Source: STD2-102 sp964414205 (lineage in GTDB: Bacteria > Bacillota > Clostridia > Christensenellales > CAG-917). From it: a DNA stretch of 17,700 bases. A program made the position numbers and the translations under genes. The DNA is taken from assembly GCA_964414205.1 (NCBI GenBank), contig CAYPVP010000026.1, forward strand, positions 1 to 17,700, read 5' to 3'. The notes under the pieces are model-generated. The model was not told the DNA's origin, ran no database searches, and saw only the letters and a list, made by a program, of their open reading frames with translations. Shown here in pieces: positions 1 to 7,343 of this stretch. Positions within the stretch are counted from its first letter, which is position 1. Each line of letters begins with the position of its first letter.

Positions 1-84
1 TTAGATAATATATTTTGTTTTGTTTGGCTTTTGGTTTTACTTTTTGTTTTACTTTTGGTTTTTGTATTCGTTTTGGGGTTTTGA
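1..84 (+). CDS. Possible 3' end of a gene entering from the left (hydrophobic C-terminus)
   Basis: Frame 1 on the + strand is open from the window edge to a TGA at 82-84 and encodes about 27 residues, almost all Leu, Val and Phe, like a last transmembrane helix. It would be convergent with the membrane protein at 235-1209, and the bidirectional terminator at 188-217 lies between them, which fits two gene ends. The stretch is T/G-rich and low in complexity. The opposite strand reads as a lysine/proline-rich peptide with no start codon. The coding claim is therefore weak. Confidence 0.2.
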   Translation, partial: LDNIFCFVWLLVLLFVLLLVFVFVLGF

Positions 85-187
85 TTACAGCATAATTTAC
101 AGTTTCAGTTGATTTTTGTCATCATCTTGAAAAACAGCCTTTTCAACACCAAATTACACTTTTTTGATTATGAATTTTTTACAACAA

Positions 188-217
188 AAAAAAGGCAAAC
201 CGAAGTTTACCTTTTTT
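188..217. terminator. Bidirectional intrinsic terminator
   Basis: Arms AAAAAAGGCAAAC (188-200) and GTTTACCTTTTTT (205-217) pair with one C/A mismatch around a CGAA loop. The A-tract and T-tract make it work on either strand. It lies 18 bases beyond the stop codon of the - strand membrane protein gene. Confidence 0.8.
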
Positions 218-234
218 GTAATGTTACGCTTTGA

Positions 235-1209
235 TTAAATTACAAATGGAAATGCTTGACTTGGTGCTGTCCAACCAGGGAACGAATATGAAATTTGTCC
301 ATCAACTGCTGCAAGTGCGATTGCTGCAATCATCAAGCCAACGTTGATAATCATGAAAATGATTTGCATGTAGTCTTTGTGAATGAAATCAATGAATTTT
401 GCAAATTTTTCATTGTAGAATTCTTTTTCAAACCATCCTTTTGCTGCAATTTGCAACCATCCACCAATGGCAAGTGTGTTTGCACGGAGCAACAACCACA
501 TACCCATTCCTGCACCAATGCCGATTGTGACTGAACTGCCAAGAGCAATTGAGAACACTGAGCCAAGAATTGGAGCAAGCAAGAAACCAACGTGCATCAA
601 AGAAACTGATGGGCTGAATTCATCTGTAACAAAAATCCAGTTCCACAAGGTGTAAGCGATGATATACATGACTGTGATTGCCAAAGCATATTGTCCTGTT
701 CCACCAACCAAGTAGAAGTTGCCGAAATCTGTTCCATAAACCCATCCACCCTTCAAAGCAATGACACCGATTGCAAGTGCGAAACCTGAAACAGCGTTAA
801 AATACTTTTTGTGTGTGAGCAAATCTGTGAAGGTTGCTTCCAAAATGTTGATGATGAGAGCAAGCAAAATCAAATCGACATAGATTTGTGGGTTGAACAA
901 TCTCAATGCTGCAAACACGATGACAACTCGCATTGTAACAAGTGTTGTGAGTTTGATTTTTTCAAATTTGCAAGGCTTTGCAAAAATCAAAACCAAAACT
1001 GATGGAATGACAATGAATGGAATGTTTCCATGAAGTGGCCAGAATGCCGAAACCAATCCCATAAACAAGATTGCCATTGTGAACATGAGCCATTTTGCAA
1101 AAATTTCAAATTTTGGTCTTGGTTCCATTTGTTTTGCCAAGTCCATTTGCAATTTTTGAGCAGTGGCCTCTTTCTTTGCAAGTTTTTCTTCCTTACTAAG
1201 TTTTGCCAT
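235..1209 (-). CDS. Multi-pass membrane protein, family not recognised
   Basis: The product is 324 residues. The first 35 residues form a charged, Lys/Glu/Gln-rich cytoplasmic-looking N-terminus. About eight or nine hydrophobic segments follow, roughly at 38-57, 62-77, 88-104, 110-127, 137-153, 172-194, 204-223, 226-242 and 281-302. A loop at 194-203 carries TDEFSPS, and residues 243-262 are amphipathic (ANTLAIGGWLQIAAKGW). No catalytic motif was identified. The start is the ATG at 1209, preceded by GGGAGG six bases upstream; the longer frame back to 1275 has no ribosome binding site and overlaps the promoter. It appears to be a single-gene transcript. A transporter or an assembly protein are both possible, and I cannot name the family. 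Confidence 0.85.
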   Translation of the reverse strand: MAKLSKEEKLAKKEATAQKLQMDLAKQMEPRPKFEIFAKWLMFTMAILFMGLVSAFWPLHGNIPFIVIPSVLVLIFAKPCKFEKIKLTTLVTMRVVIVFAALRLFNPQIYVDLILLALIINILEATFTDLLTHKKYFNAVSGFALAIGVIALKGGWVYGTDFGNFYLVGGTGQYALAITVMYIIAYTLWNWIFVTDEFSPSVSLMHVGFLLAPILGSVFSIALGSSVTIGIGAGMGMWLLLRANTLAIGGWLQIAAKGWFEKEFYNEKFAKFIDFIHKDYMQIIFMIINVGLMIAAIALAAVDGQISYSFPGWTAPSQAFPFVI

Positions 1210-1243
1210 ATCTACCTCCCAAGGTATAAATAAGTTTATATCG

Positions 1244-1272
1244 ATTATATCATAGCGAAACAGGAATTTCAA
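1244..1272 (-). promoter_or_regulatory. Sigma-A-type promoter of the membrane protein gene
   Basis: On the - strand, TTGAAA (1272-1267) and TATAAT (1249-1244) are separated by 17 bases, a near-consensus promoter. It ends 35 bases upstream of the ATG at 1209. The remaining gap up to 1478 is AT-rich, with only weak inverted repeats such as TTGCAAA/TTTGCAA. Confidence 0.8.
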
Positions 1273-1478
1273 CATAATTTTATTTTATTATCAAATTTTA
1301 TGTTTCGATATTATGTCTTTTTTATATAATCATATTTACTTTTTGAGATGTTGAAGATTTTGATGCAATTTTTCAACCAACACATTTTTTTGCAAATTTT
1401 TGCAATAGATTACCATTCAAAAACTTGAAAAATAATAAACTTTTTTCATCTTATCTTTTATAGTTTAGCATATACATT

Positions 1479-1907
1479 TTATAAAAAACTATGCATATCA
1501 ACAGTTTTTCCGTTCAAAAAAATTTGAACATTGCAATTTGCAGGAATCAAAATTGTTACTTTCATTGGAAAATATCCAATCACATAGTGATACCAATCAA
1601 GAGAGTTTTTGCAATTCAATTTCAAAGCATTGTTTTCATTTTTCATTTCACAAAATACTTGCTTTGACATGATATAATTCACATGAATTTCATCATCTGA
1701 TGAAATTGCAAAAATTACATCATTTGTCTTGGCAACAACTTCTACTTTTTCAAGATTTTGCGTTTGAAATTTTTCATCAATAATTTGCGAAGTGGCACCA
1801 TTTATAATTGAGAACAAATTGAATCTTACAGTTGTAAAACTTATAATTGCAATTACAAAAGCAATCAAAATTGAAAGAATTCCAAAAATGTTTACATTTT
1901 TTTTCAT
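1479..1907 (-). CDS. Short membrane-anchored DUF4097-like protein
   Basis: The product is 142 residues: one N-terminal membrane segment (about 7-30), then a beta-rich extracytoplasmic part. The stretch LEKVEVVAKTNDVIF...SSDDEIHVNY resembles the opening strands of DUF4097 (putative adhesin, right-handed beta-helix) proteins, and TILIPANCNVQIFLNG resembles a later strand. Proteins of that family are usually longer, so this one is short or truncated at the C-terminus. The ATG overlaps the kinase stop codon in an ATGA, and AAGGAGG lies six bases upstream, so it is translationally coupled to the kinase. DUF4097 genes often sit beside DUF1700 membrane genes and a regulator, which matches the kinase's C-terminal domain here. 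The family assignment rests on remembered patterns and is moderate. Confidence 0.6.
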   Translation of the reverse strand: MKKNVNIFGILSILIAFVIAIISFTTVRFNLFSIINGATSQIIDEKFQTQNLEKVEVVAKTNDVIFAISSDDEIHVNYIMSKQVFCEMKNENNALKLNCKNSLDWYHYVIGYFPMKVTILIPANCNVQIFLNGKTVDMHSFL

Positions 1908-3196
1908 TTTCGACCTCCTTTCAACACCCTTTTGGCAAGTTTCAAATCATGCAAACATAGTTGCTTCATGGCAAAAACAATTCCTTGGCTCATTTTTTCA
2001 ATGTTGTTGGCAAGCAAAAATGCCATTCCCAATGAAACAAAAAAGCCTGCAAAATGCAAAGCCGTGATGACAGCAAGTCCTCCATTTGAAATTGAAACAA
2101 AAGCAAAAATTATAAAACAAATTGGCATCACTGAAATTCCAACAACCATAATCCACAAAAAAATCAAAAACATAAGCAAAAACAAAACAAAAGAAAAAAC
2201 TATTGTTTGATACAAAAGAATAAATGGTCCACAAAAAAACAAAACGACAAAATATAGCCATTTGTTTTTTGATTTAATTTGAGTGGCAACTTCTCCGTCA
2301 ACAGGAGATGTCAGAAAATTTTCGATTTTTTGAACGGACTTGCTTTCTTCAAAAATTGGAACAGTGAACACAAATTTTGTCCCCCTGCCAACTTTGCTTT
2401 TGCATTCAATTGTGCCACCGTTTTTTTCTACAATTTCTTTGACAATATAAAGGCCTAGTCCCGAATTTGCCGAATTTCGTGAGGAATCAGCCATATAAAA
2501 TTTGTCAAAAATGAATGGCAATGAATCTTTGTCAATTCCAAGTCCATTGTCCTGAACACTGATTTGCAAAAAATTGTTTTTACGCTGAAATGAAACCAAA
2601 ATTTTTCCAAAATTTTTTCCAAACTTTATTGCGTTTGAAATCAAGTTTTGCACTACACTGGAAAATTCGCTTTTGTCGATGAACAACTCCACATTTGGAG
2701 ATTTTTTGACTGTCAAATTTATGTGCTTTGTGTGTGCCAAATTTTGATGTCGATTGAATTCTTCATTGAAAAAATCATTTGCAAAAACTTTCTCTCTGAC
2801 ATCAGAAATGCTTGTCAAATCTTTTTTTGAAGAATCAAGAATTCGTAGCACCATCTCGTTCATCGAAAATGTTTTTTCTTGAATCAATGCAAGATAGTCT
2901 TTGTCATTCATTCCATCTTGAAGACTTTCTGCATATCCCGAAATCAATGCAAGTGGCGTTTTTAAATCATGAGTTATGTTTGCAACAACCGATTTGTTTT
3001 CTTCAACAATTTTATTTTCTTTGTTTCGACAAATCAACAAGTTTTTTCTCAACAATTCCAGTTGTTGCATAATTTCATATGTTTCACCAAAACCATCAAC
3101 ATCAATGGGAACATCAATGTTTCCATTGTTGAAGTTTGCCAAAATGTTGATTATAGTGGTGTATTTTTTATTTTTTTTGAAATTCAACTTTGCCAC
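1904..3196 (-). CDS. Sensor histidine kinase with C-terminal DUF1700-like membrane domain
   Basis: The product is 430 residues. Residues 15-60 look like a degenerate HAMP-type helix pair. The H-box NITHDLKTPL has the phosphoacceptor His76. The ATPase domain follows, with the N-box (QNLISNAIKF, Asn188), G1 box (DNGLGI, 216-221), F-box (FIFDKFY) and G2 box (GLGLY, 246-250). There is no N-terminal membrane segment or sensor. After the kinase core, residues 313-400 form several membrane helices and end in a basic amphipathic tail, as in DUF1700 proteins. The start is a GTG at 3196, inside the regulator gene with a 13-base overlap, and a G-rich stretch about ten bases upstream is the only ribosome binding site candidate. 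It probably phosphorylates the upstream response regulator. The placement of the membrane domain behind the catalytic core is unusual. Confidence 0.9.
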   Translation of the reverse strand: MAKLNFKKNKKYTTIINILANFNNGNIDVPIDVDGFGETYEIMQQLELLRKNLLICRNKENKIVEENKSVVANITHDLKTPLALISGYAESLQDGMNDKDYLALIQEKTFSMNEMVLRILDSSKKDLTSISDVREKVFANDFFNEEFNRHQNLAHTKHINLTVKKSPNVELFIDKSEFSSVVQNLISNAIKFGKNFGKILVSFQRKNNFLQISVQDNGLGIDKDSLPFIFDKFYMADSSRNSANSGLGLYIVKEIVEKNGGTIECKSKVGRGTKFVFTVPIFEESKSVQKIENFLTSPVDGEVATQIKSKNKWLYFVVLFFCGPFILLYQTIVFSFVLFLLMFLIFLWIMVVGISVMPICFIIFAFVSISNGGLAVITALHFAGFFVSLGMAFLLANNIEKMSQGIVFAMKQLCLHDLKLAKRVLKGGRK

Positions 3197-3858
3197 TTAT
3201 ATCCAAACCCCCAAACAGTCACGACATTGTTTATCTTTTCTGCCAAAAGTTTTTCACGAAGTCTGGCAACAGTGACAGTGACGGTGTTTTCATCAATAAA
3301 TTCATTTTCTCCCCACACATTATCAATGAGTTTTTGTTTGCTAAAAATCTTGTCAGCATTTTCGGTCAAAACATCAAGCAATTTGAATTCTTTTGCAGTC
3401 AGAGGCAAAACTTTTTCATTCACCTTGACTTCTGCTCTATCTCTCGAAATTGTCAAATTTCCATATTTGCGTTCATCGGCAATTTTTGCATTCAATTCAT
3501 AAAAACGGCGAAGTTGAGCATTGACTCTCATGACCATTTCTTTGAAAGAAAAAGGTTTTGTGATATAGTCATCTGCTCCCAATTCAAACAATTTTTCTTT
3601 GTCATCTTCCGTCTCTTTGGCAGAAACCACAATGATTGGCAAATTCATGTCAAACCGAAGATTTTGGCAAACTTCAAAGCCATCAAAAATTGGCAACATC
3701 AAATCAAGCAAAACCAAATCAGGTGACAATTTTCTTGCAAACTCAATTGCTTGTCTTCCATCAAAGGCTTGAAAGACAACATGTCCTGCTTTCACCAAAT
3801 AGTTTCGCATCATATCTGACAATTCAACATTGTCTTCACAAATCAAAATTTTTCTCAA
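3184..3858 (-). CDS. OmpR/PhoB-type response regulator
   Basis: The product is 224 residues. The receiver domain (1-115) has acidic Glu8/Asp9, phosphoacceptor Asp52 (LVLLDLMLP), Ser79 in the usual Thr/Ser position and Lys101 in TKPF. The winged-helix DNA-binding domain (about 125-224) has LTAKEFKLLDVL and the recognition-helix region TVTVTVARLREKL, and ends in VWGFGYKW. The start is a TTG at 3858 preceded by GAGG six bases upstream, because no ATG is placed well for the conserved RKILICEDN opening. It overlaps the kinase gene and is its obvious partner. Its target genes are unknown; the adjacent DUF4097-like gene and autoregulation are reasonable guesses. Confidence 0.95.
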   Translation of the reverse strand: MRKILICEDNVELSDMMRNYLVKAGHVVFQAFDGRQAIEFARKLSPDLVLLDLMLPIFDGFEVCQNLRFDMNLPIIVVSAKETEDDKEKLFELGADDYITKPFSFKEMVMRVNAQLRRFYELNAKIADERKYGNLTISRDRAEVKVNEKVLPLTAKEFKLLDVLTENADKIFSKQKLIDNVWGENEFIDENTVTVTVARLREKLLAEKINNVVTVWGFGYKWQS

Positions 3859-3874
3859 TTTGCACCTCTACATA

Positions 3875-3902
3875 ATTATAGCATAAAATTTTTTGAGTGC
3901 AA
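3875..3902 (-). promoter_or_regulatory. Probable promoter of the two-component operon
   Basis: In the 49-base gap between the glycosyltransferase stop and the regulator start, the - strand reads TTGCAC (3902-3897), 16 bases, then TATAAT (3880-3875). The -10 is perfect and the -35 matches in four of six bases. The regulator operon could also receive read-through from the glycosyltransferase gene, as no terminator is visible between them. Confidence 0.6.
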
Positions 3903-3907
3903 AAAAT

Positions 3908-5149
3908 TTAGTGAACTTTTGCAAATCGACCCAATTTGTTTTGTACAAATTCATTTTGAAATTCAAAAGACAATGATGGTTCATTATAATTTTTCAAAAA
4001 TCCAAACCTTTTGCCTTGATTTCTCACAATAAACTCATAGACTTCCAAAATCGAATCAATAGACTTTTGCAAACTATATTTTTTCGCCAACTGTGCATAG
4101 TTTTTTCTCATGGCTTTCAATATTGCTACATTTGAAAACCACACATCAATTTTTTTTGCCAAACTTGTTGCATCACCATGCTCAAACAATGAATTTTTGT
4201 CAAGTGCAAATTGTTTTGTTGCACACATCTCTGCATTGCTGATGATTGGAACTGCACCACAAGCAATCGCTTCCAAACATGAAATTGATTCAGTTTCAAC
4301 ATCAGATGCTTGAACAAACAAATCTGCATAGTTCAAAACTTCAATCAATTCATCTTGGTTTAGAAATACAAATTCAATGTTGACACCCAAAGACTTTGCC
4401 AGCACTTGATATTCACTTTGTTTTGCACCTTTGCCAGCCAAAATCAAAACTATCTCTTGCTTGAATTTTGATTTTGCCACTGCTTTGACAATCAAATCTT
4501 GTCTTTTTTCTCTTGTCAATCTTCCGACACTGACAATGACAAATTTGTTTTTATATTTTTCTGGTTTTGATGTGGCAATTTGTTTGAATTTTTCATCATA
4601 TCCATTTGAAATGACATGCAAATTTTGTGTGTAGCCAGCCTTGAAAATTCGCTCTGCAATGCACTGACTTGGGCAATAGATGTCGCCAATCAAATTGGCT
4701 TTGAAATGTATTTTTTTCAATGTTGCATACACCATATCTTCCGAAAATGGCAAATTTCTCATTCCTGCATTATATGTTATATTTTCAGCCGAAATATGAT
4801 AGCAACTCAAAACTGGAATGCCTTTCCCTTTTGCAATTTCTGCCGTTCTTGTTCCCAACCAAAATGGAAGATAGATGTGGACAACATCAACGCCTACAAG
4901 CGCTTCTTCAATCAATTTGTCATTTGGCTCAGCCAAAAGAGCATGTTGCTGTTCACAAACTTTTTGAAAAATTGGAATGTGTTTTGTTTTGAAACTAAAC
5001 ACATTGTCTGCTTTTCCATTTTTTTCGCCTTGACACAAAACAACAACATTATGTCCTCTGTTTTCAAGTTTCTCGACAAAATGTCTTGCTGAAATTGAAG
5101 TTCCGTTCCCCTTATCATTGTATATGTCGACAACAATTGCTATTTTCAT
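3908..5149 (-). CDS. GT4-family glycosyltransferase (GT-B fold)
   Basis: The product is 413 residues. The N-terminal Rossmann half begins MKIAIVVDIYNDKGNGTS, the nucleotide-sugar transferase opening with a Gly-rich loop. The middle has ISNGYDEKF and VSVGRLTREKRQDLIVKA, the donor-site signature of GT4 enzymes. The C-terminal half has the E-x7-E motif (ETESISCLE) followed by AIACGAVPII. It would transfer a sugar from a nucleotide donor. The closest family feel is that of bacterial diacylglycerol glucosyltransferases, but the acceptor cannot be read from sequence. The start chosen is the ATG at 5149, with GGAGG eight bases upstream; a GTG 51 bases earlier lacks a spaced ribosome binding site. 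It lies upstream of, and on the same strand as, the two-component genes. Confidence 0.9.
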   Translation of the reverse strand: MKIAIVVDIYNDKGNGTSISARHFVEKLENRGHNVVVLCQGEKNGKADNVFSFKTKHIPIFQKVCEQQHALLAEPNDKLIEEALVGVDVVHIYLPFWLGTRTAEIAKGKGIPVLSCYHISAENITYNAGMRNLPFSEDMVYATLKKIHFKANLIGDIYCPSQCIAERIFKAGYTQNLHVISNGYDEKFKQIATSKPEKYKNKFVIVSVGRLTREKRQDLIVKAVAKSKFKQEIVLILAGKGAKQSEYQVLAKSLGVNIEFVFLNQDELIEVLNYADLFVQASDVETESISCLEAIACGAVPIISNAEMCATKQFALDKNSLFEHGDATSLAKKIDVWFSNVAILKAMRKNYAQLAKKYSLQKSIDSILEVYEFIVRNQGKRFGFLKNYNEPSLSFEFQNEFVQNKLGRFAKVH

Positions 5150-5410
5150 TGCATTGTCCTCCGTTGTTTTTTCTTTGAGTATATCCAAAACATATTTCAC
5201 CCTTATGACTAAATTCTTACAAATTTCTTACACACCCTCCAAGACAGCAAACTTGTTTTGCAAAAACCATTTTTTATATTTTCGATGTTTCATTTTCAAG
5301 TTCAAAGATTTTTTAATTTGCAAAGTAGTAATCAACATAATGTGCATTTTCAAATTTGAAACTTTGAAAAATTTTTAGATTCTTTATATGTTAGTATTTC
5401 AATTTTTGGC
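5150..5410. other. AT-rich intergenic stretch upstream of the glycosyltransferase
   Basis: No gene or RNA is recognisable here. It must hold the promoter of the glycosyltransferase gene, since the terminator at 5411-5444 ends transcription from the TasA-like gene. The best -10 candidate on the - strand is TATACT at about 5181-5186, with no convincing -35. Confidence 0.4.
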
Positions 5411-5444
5411 AAAAAAAAACTGACACCCATTTGAGTGTCAGTTT
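5411..5444 (-). terminator. Strong intrinsic terminator of the first TasA-like gene
   Basis: On the - strand a perfect 10-base-pair stem, AAACTGACAC/GTGTCAGTTT, with an 8-base loop runs into a T-tract. It lies about 110 bases beyond the stop codon at 5554, an unusually long 3' untranslated region (see the remnant at 5443-5514). Confidence 0.9.
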
Positions 5445-5514
5445 ACATTTGACTTTTGTCATTTTCTAATTTCTTTTGAACTACGTTTGCTTTTTGTGCT
5501 TCTTTTGCCTTTTT
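5443..5514 (-). pseudogene. Possible in-frame C-terminal remnant downstream of the TasA-like gene
   Basis: Reading on in the same frame past the TAA at 5554, there are two more stops (TAA, TAG). Then 23 clean codons give a Lys/Ala/Gln-rich peptide beginning KKAKEAQKANVV and ending KSQM, and its TAA sits exactly at the foot of the terminator. This could be the decayed tail of a once longer protein; the paralogue at 6391-7317 does carry an extra C-terminal domain. A-rich untranslated DNA can also give such a reading by chance. Confidence 0.2.
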
Positions 5515-5553
5515 CTATTGAATTTTATTTGCTATTGTGCTTTAAAATTTCAA

Positions 5554-6051
5554 TTAGCATTGAACAGCACTTGCATTGACAATAATTGATGATGTTTTTC
5601 CCATAAAGTCATTGTCGTTTTCAGTTGAAGGCCATTCAACTTTGATGACAAAATTTTGTGTTTTCTTTTCATTTTTTGAAATTACAAATGAAATTGTGGT
5701 CTTTTGTCCAGCATTTTGAATGTCGGTGATTCCTTGTCCAGCAACAGAAAGTTGAAGTGGTGTGATTTCTCCTTTGATTTCAACAACAATGGATACAAGC
5801 ATATCAGTTGCTGAAACAACATCATTTTTGAAGTTTGAAACTGAAAATTCTTTTGTAAAAGATTCAGTCGGAGCAATTTCTACATCAATTCCAAATGATT
5901 CACTTGCTGTTGAGTTGAATGTAAATTGTTTTGCAGTGACATTTCCACTTGAAATTTCAGGTGATACAGCAGAAAACACTGCATATGTTCCAACAACCAA
6001 AACGATGAGAATTGTGAGAACGATTGATACGGTCAAAACGGTTTTTTTCAT
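5554..6051 (-). CDS. TasA/camelysin-like exported protein (c-di-GMP riboswitch-controlled)
   Basis: The product is 165 residues. A Lys-Lys start and a hydrophobic core (about 4-20) lead into GTYAVFS (21-27), the SipW-type signal-peptide hallmark of TasA and CalY/camelysin proteins (GTWAAFND in Bacillus TasA). SSGNVTAKQF follows in the place of the family's F-x-A/S-G-T-L-D-L strand. The mature part is beta-rich, with a SFTKEFSVSNFKNDVVSATDMLV section like TasA's LTKDF...N.G...IKEVLM. It ends VNASAVQC with a C-terminal Cys. By family it would be exported and could form fibres or a surface layer. The start is the ATG at 6051, with GGAGG five bases upstream. The c-di-GMP-I aptamer lies directly upstream. 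No SipW-like peptidase gene is in the window. Confidence 0.85.
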   Translation of the reverse strand: MKKTVLTVSIVLTILIVLVVGTYAVFSAVSPEISSGNVTAKQFTFNSTASESFGIDVEIAPTESFTKEFSVSNFKNDVVSATDMLVSIVVEIKGEITPLQLSVAGQGITDIQNAGQKTTISFVISKNEKKTQNFVIKVEWPSTENDNDFMGKTSSIIVNASAVQC

Positions 6052-6063
6052 AGTAGCCTCCAT

Positions 6064-6153
6064 GATAAGACTTTTCGGCATCTGGCTGTCATATCTTTCG
6101 ATTTAGACCCTGTTAGTTTTGCGTCACACATTTTCATGTGTTTTGCCCTTATC
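6064..6153 (-). promoter_or_regulatory. Cyclic-di-GMP-I riboswitch (GEMM-I) upstream of the first TasA-like gene
   Basis: The - strand RNA shows the full GEMM-I layout. GGGCAAAA is followed by a hairpin with arms CACAT/ATGTG and a GAAA tetraloop, then the invariant GACGCAAAACTA. The second stem contains GGGTCTAA and ATGACAGCC, the tetraloop receptor side. The aptamer closes with GATGCC. The outer P1 stem pairs GATAAG (6153-6148) with CTTATC (6069-6064). P1 ends two bases before the ribosome binding site GGAGG (6061-6057), and no terminator follows. Control of translation initiation is therefore the likely output; its direction cannot be told. Confidence 0.93.
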
Positions 6154-6195
6154 GGTAAGCATTAAAATTTTTTTGTTTTTGTTTTTTGTTTTTGT

Positions 6196-6223
6196 TATAT
6201 ATTTGTCTTTCTTTGTTTGCTAA
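6196..6223 (-). promoter_or_regulatory. Tentative promoter for the first riboswitch transcript
   Basis: On the - strand TTAGCA (6223-6218), 16 bases, TATATA (6201-6196): four of six matches in each box. It would give an A-rich leader of about 35 bases before the aptamer. It is the best candidate in this gap but not strong. Confidence 0.3.
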
Positions 6224-6325
6224 TTAGTGTTTTTTGTCTTTTGCAGATTGCTATTGTATTTTTCGTTAATATATTTTAAGTTTGCCATAATTTGTTGTTA
6301 TAGTTGCAAGATTTTTTCTAAGTTC

Positions 6326-6350
6326 TCTTTGACTTGTCTTCTGTCAAAGA
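6326..6350. other. Perfect inverted repeat after the second TasA-like gene
   Basis: TCTTTGAC (6326-6333) and GTCAAAGA (6343-6350) form an 8-base-pair hairpin with a 9-base loop, about 40 bases past the stop codon at 6391. There is no T-tract on either strand, so it is not a standard intrinsic terminator. It may be a 3' end-stabilising hairpin or a protein site. Confidence 0.4.
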
Positions 6351-6390
6351 CTTATGCCGACAACATAAACTTTCATTTTTCAACTTGTTT

Positions 6391-7317
6391 TTATACAAAA
6401 TTGCGACTTACATTGCCTTGTGCATCAATGTCAATTTCATAGAAGTGCTGATTTGTATAGCCACCAGCATCAATATAATAATAGGTTATTCTGACAAAGA
6501 ATGATGACTCGACATTTCCATAGAAATAGATGTCAACAATGTCTGTTGAAGCAAAATTTGAAATTATGTCATTGCAGAAATTCACTATTTTGTTTGCTGA
6601 TTTCATATATTCATCAGTTCTGTGATTGATATAATAGATATTTCCTTCAACATTCGACTTGTAATTCATGTCAAAATGCTTTCCACCAACATCAATCAAA
6701 TTTTTTCTGTTGTCAAAAACTTTGTCACCCAAAAATTCAATTTGCTCTCTCATTGTTGAAAATTGAGGAATGTCATTTGAATGGTCATGCGTGCATTGTG
6801 TTGCAACTCCATTCACCAAAACAATGTTTCCATATTCAGGTTTCAAATATTCTTCATCATCAATGGAAGGTTTCCATTCAACTTGCACCACATAGTTTTT
6901 TGAAGATATTTCTTTTCCAAAATATTCAGAAATTTCAACACTTCCTTCACCATCTTTCATAAAAAAATCTCTCAATTTTTTTCCGTTTTCATCAAACAAC
7001 TTTGCACTCAATGTTGGAATTGCTTTTTTTTGTTCTGCTCCAACCACAGCAATTTCGACTTTTGAATCAAATCTCAAATCTGTTACGAGTTGATTTTTGA
7101 AATTGCGAGTTGAAAAATTGAGATTTACAATCGAACCCGATTCCAATTTCAATTCATTTTGGAAGTTTTGGTCGCCAACAATGTCAAAAATCAAATTTTT
7201 TGACAAAACGTTTCCACTTTGAATGCTTACATTCTGTGAAAAAATGGCAAATGTTCCTGAAACTGCCAAACATACAACAGCAATCATCATCACCGACAAA
7301 AAAATTGTTTTTTTCAT
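6391..7317 (-). CDS. TasA/camelysin-like exported protein with extra C-terminal domain (c-di-GMP riboswitch-controlled)
   Basis: The product is 308 residues. The signal peptide (1-24) ends GTFAIFS, the same SipW-type hallmark as in the neighbour, followed by IQSGNVLSKNLIF in place of SSGNVTAKQFTF. The TasA-like beta domain runs to about residue 176 and ends LVNGVATQC, matching VNASAVQC at the end of the shorter paralogue; both also share a VEW-P-S segment. After a short linker with THDHSND, residues 186-308 form an additional domain, helical at first (MREQIEFLGDKVF, then EYMKSANKIVNFCNDII) and then beta-rich and aromatic (DIYFYGNVE, FFVRITYYYIDAGG). I do not recognise it. GGAGG lies six bases before the ATG. 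A second c-di-GMP aptamer and a terminator lie upstream. Confidence 0.85.
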   Translation of the reverse strand: MKKTIFLSVMMIAVVCLAVSGTFAIFSQNVSIQSGNVLSKNLIFDIVGDQNFQNELKLESGSIVNLNFSTRNFKNQLVTDLRFDSKVEIAVVGAEQKKAIPTLSAKLFDENGKKLRDFFMKDGEGSVEISEYFGKEISSKNYVVQVEWKPSIDDEEYLKPEYGNIVLVNGVATQCTHDHSNDIPQFSTMREQIEFLGDKVFDNRKNLIDVGGKHFDMNYKSNVEGNIYYINHRTDEYMKSANKIVNFCNDIISNFASTDIVDIYFYGNVESSFFVRITYYYIDAGGYTNQHFYEIDIDAQGNVSRNFV

Positions 7318-7343
7318 GTTGTTCCTCCTAGTTCATATTTTTG

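Noticed and set aside
1..118. Lysine/proline-rich - strand frame (KPKVKQKVKPKAK) running off the left edge
   Set aside because: It has no start codon after the stop at about 119-121 and lies just beyond a terminator. The opposite strand offers a gene-end reading, so it was not called.
811..1002. Small Cys-rich + strand frame resembling a metallothionein-like peptide
   Set aside because: It is antisense to the membrane protein gene; its Cys residues arise from the complement of Ala/Gln codons. No ribosome binding site.
1384..1406. TTGCAAA/TTTGCAA inverted repeat as a terminator of the DUF4097-like gene
   Set aside because: The stem is short and AT-rich and is followed by A rather than T on the transcribed strand; TTTGCAA words are very common in this window.
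2969..3726. Long + strand open frames (about 177-178 codons) opposite the kinase and response regulator genes
   Set aside because: They lie antisense to genes with intact catalytic motifs, have Phe/Ser/Cys-rich low-quality compositions, and have no ribosome binding site. They are shadow frames.
5150..5200. GTG start 51 bases upstream of the chosen glycosyltransferase start
   Set aside because: No correctly spaced ribosome binding site, and the protein family opens at MKIAIVVDIYND; GGAGG lies eight bases before the ATG at 5149.
6220..6288. 22-codon - strand frame (MANLKYINEKYN...) upstream of the first riboswitch
   Set aside because: No ribosome binding site, and it overlaps the likely promoter; probably chance in AT-rich DNA.
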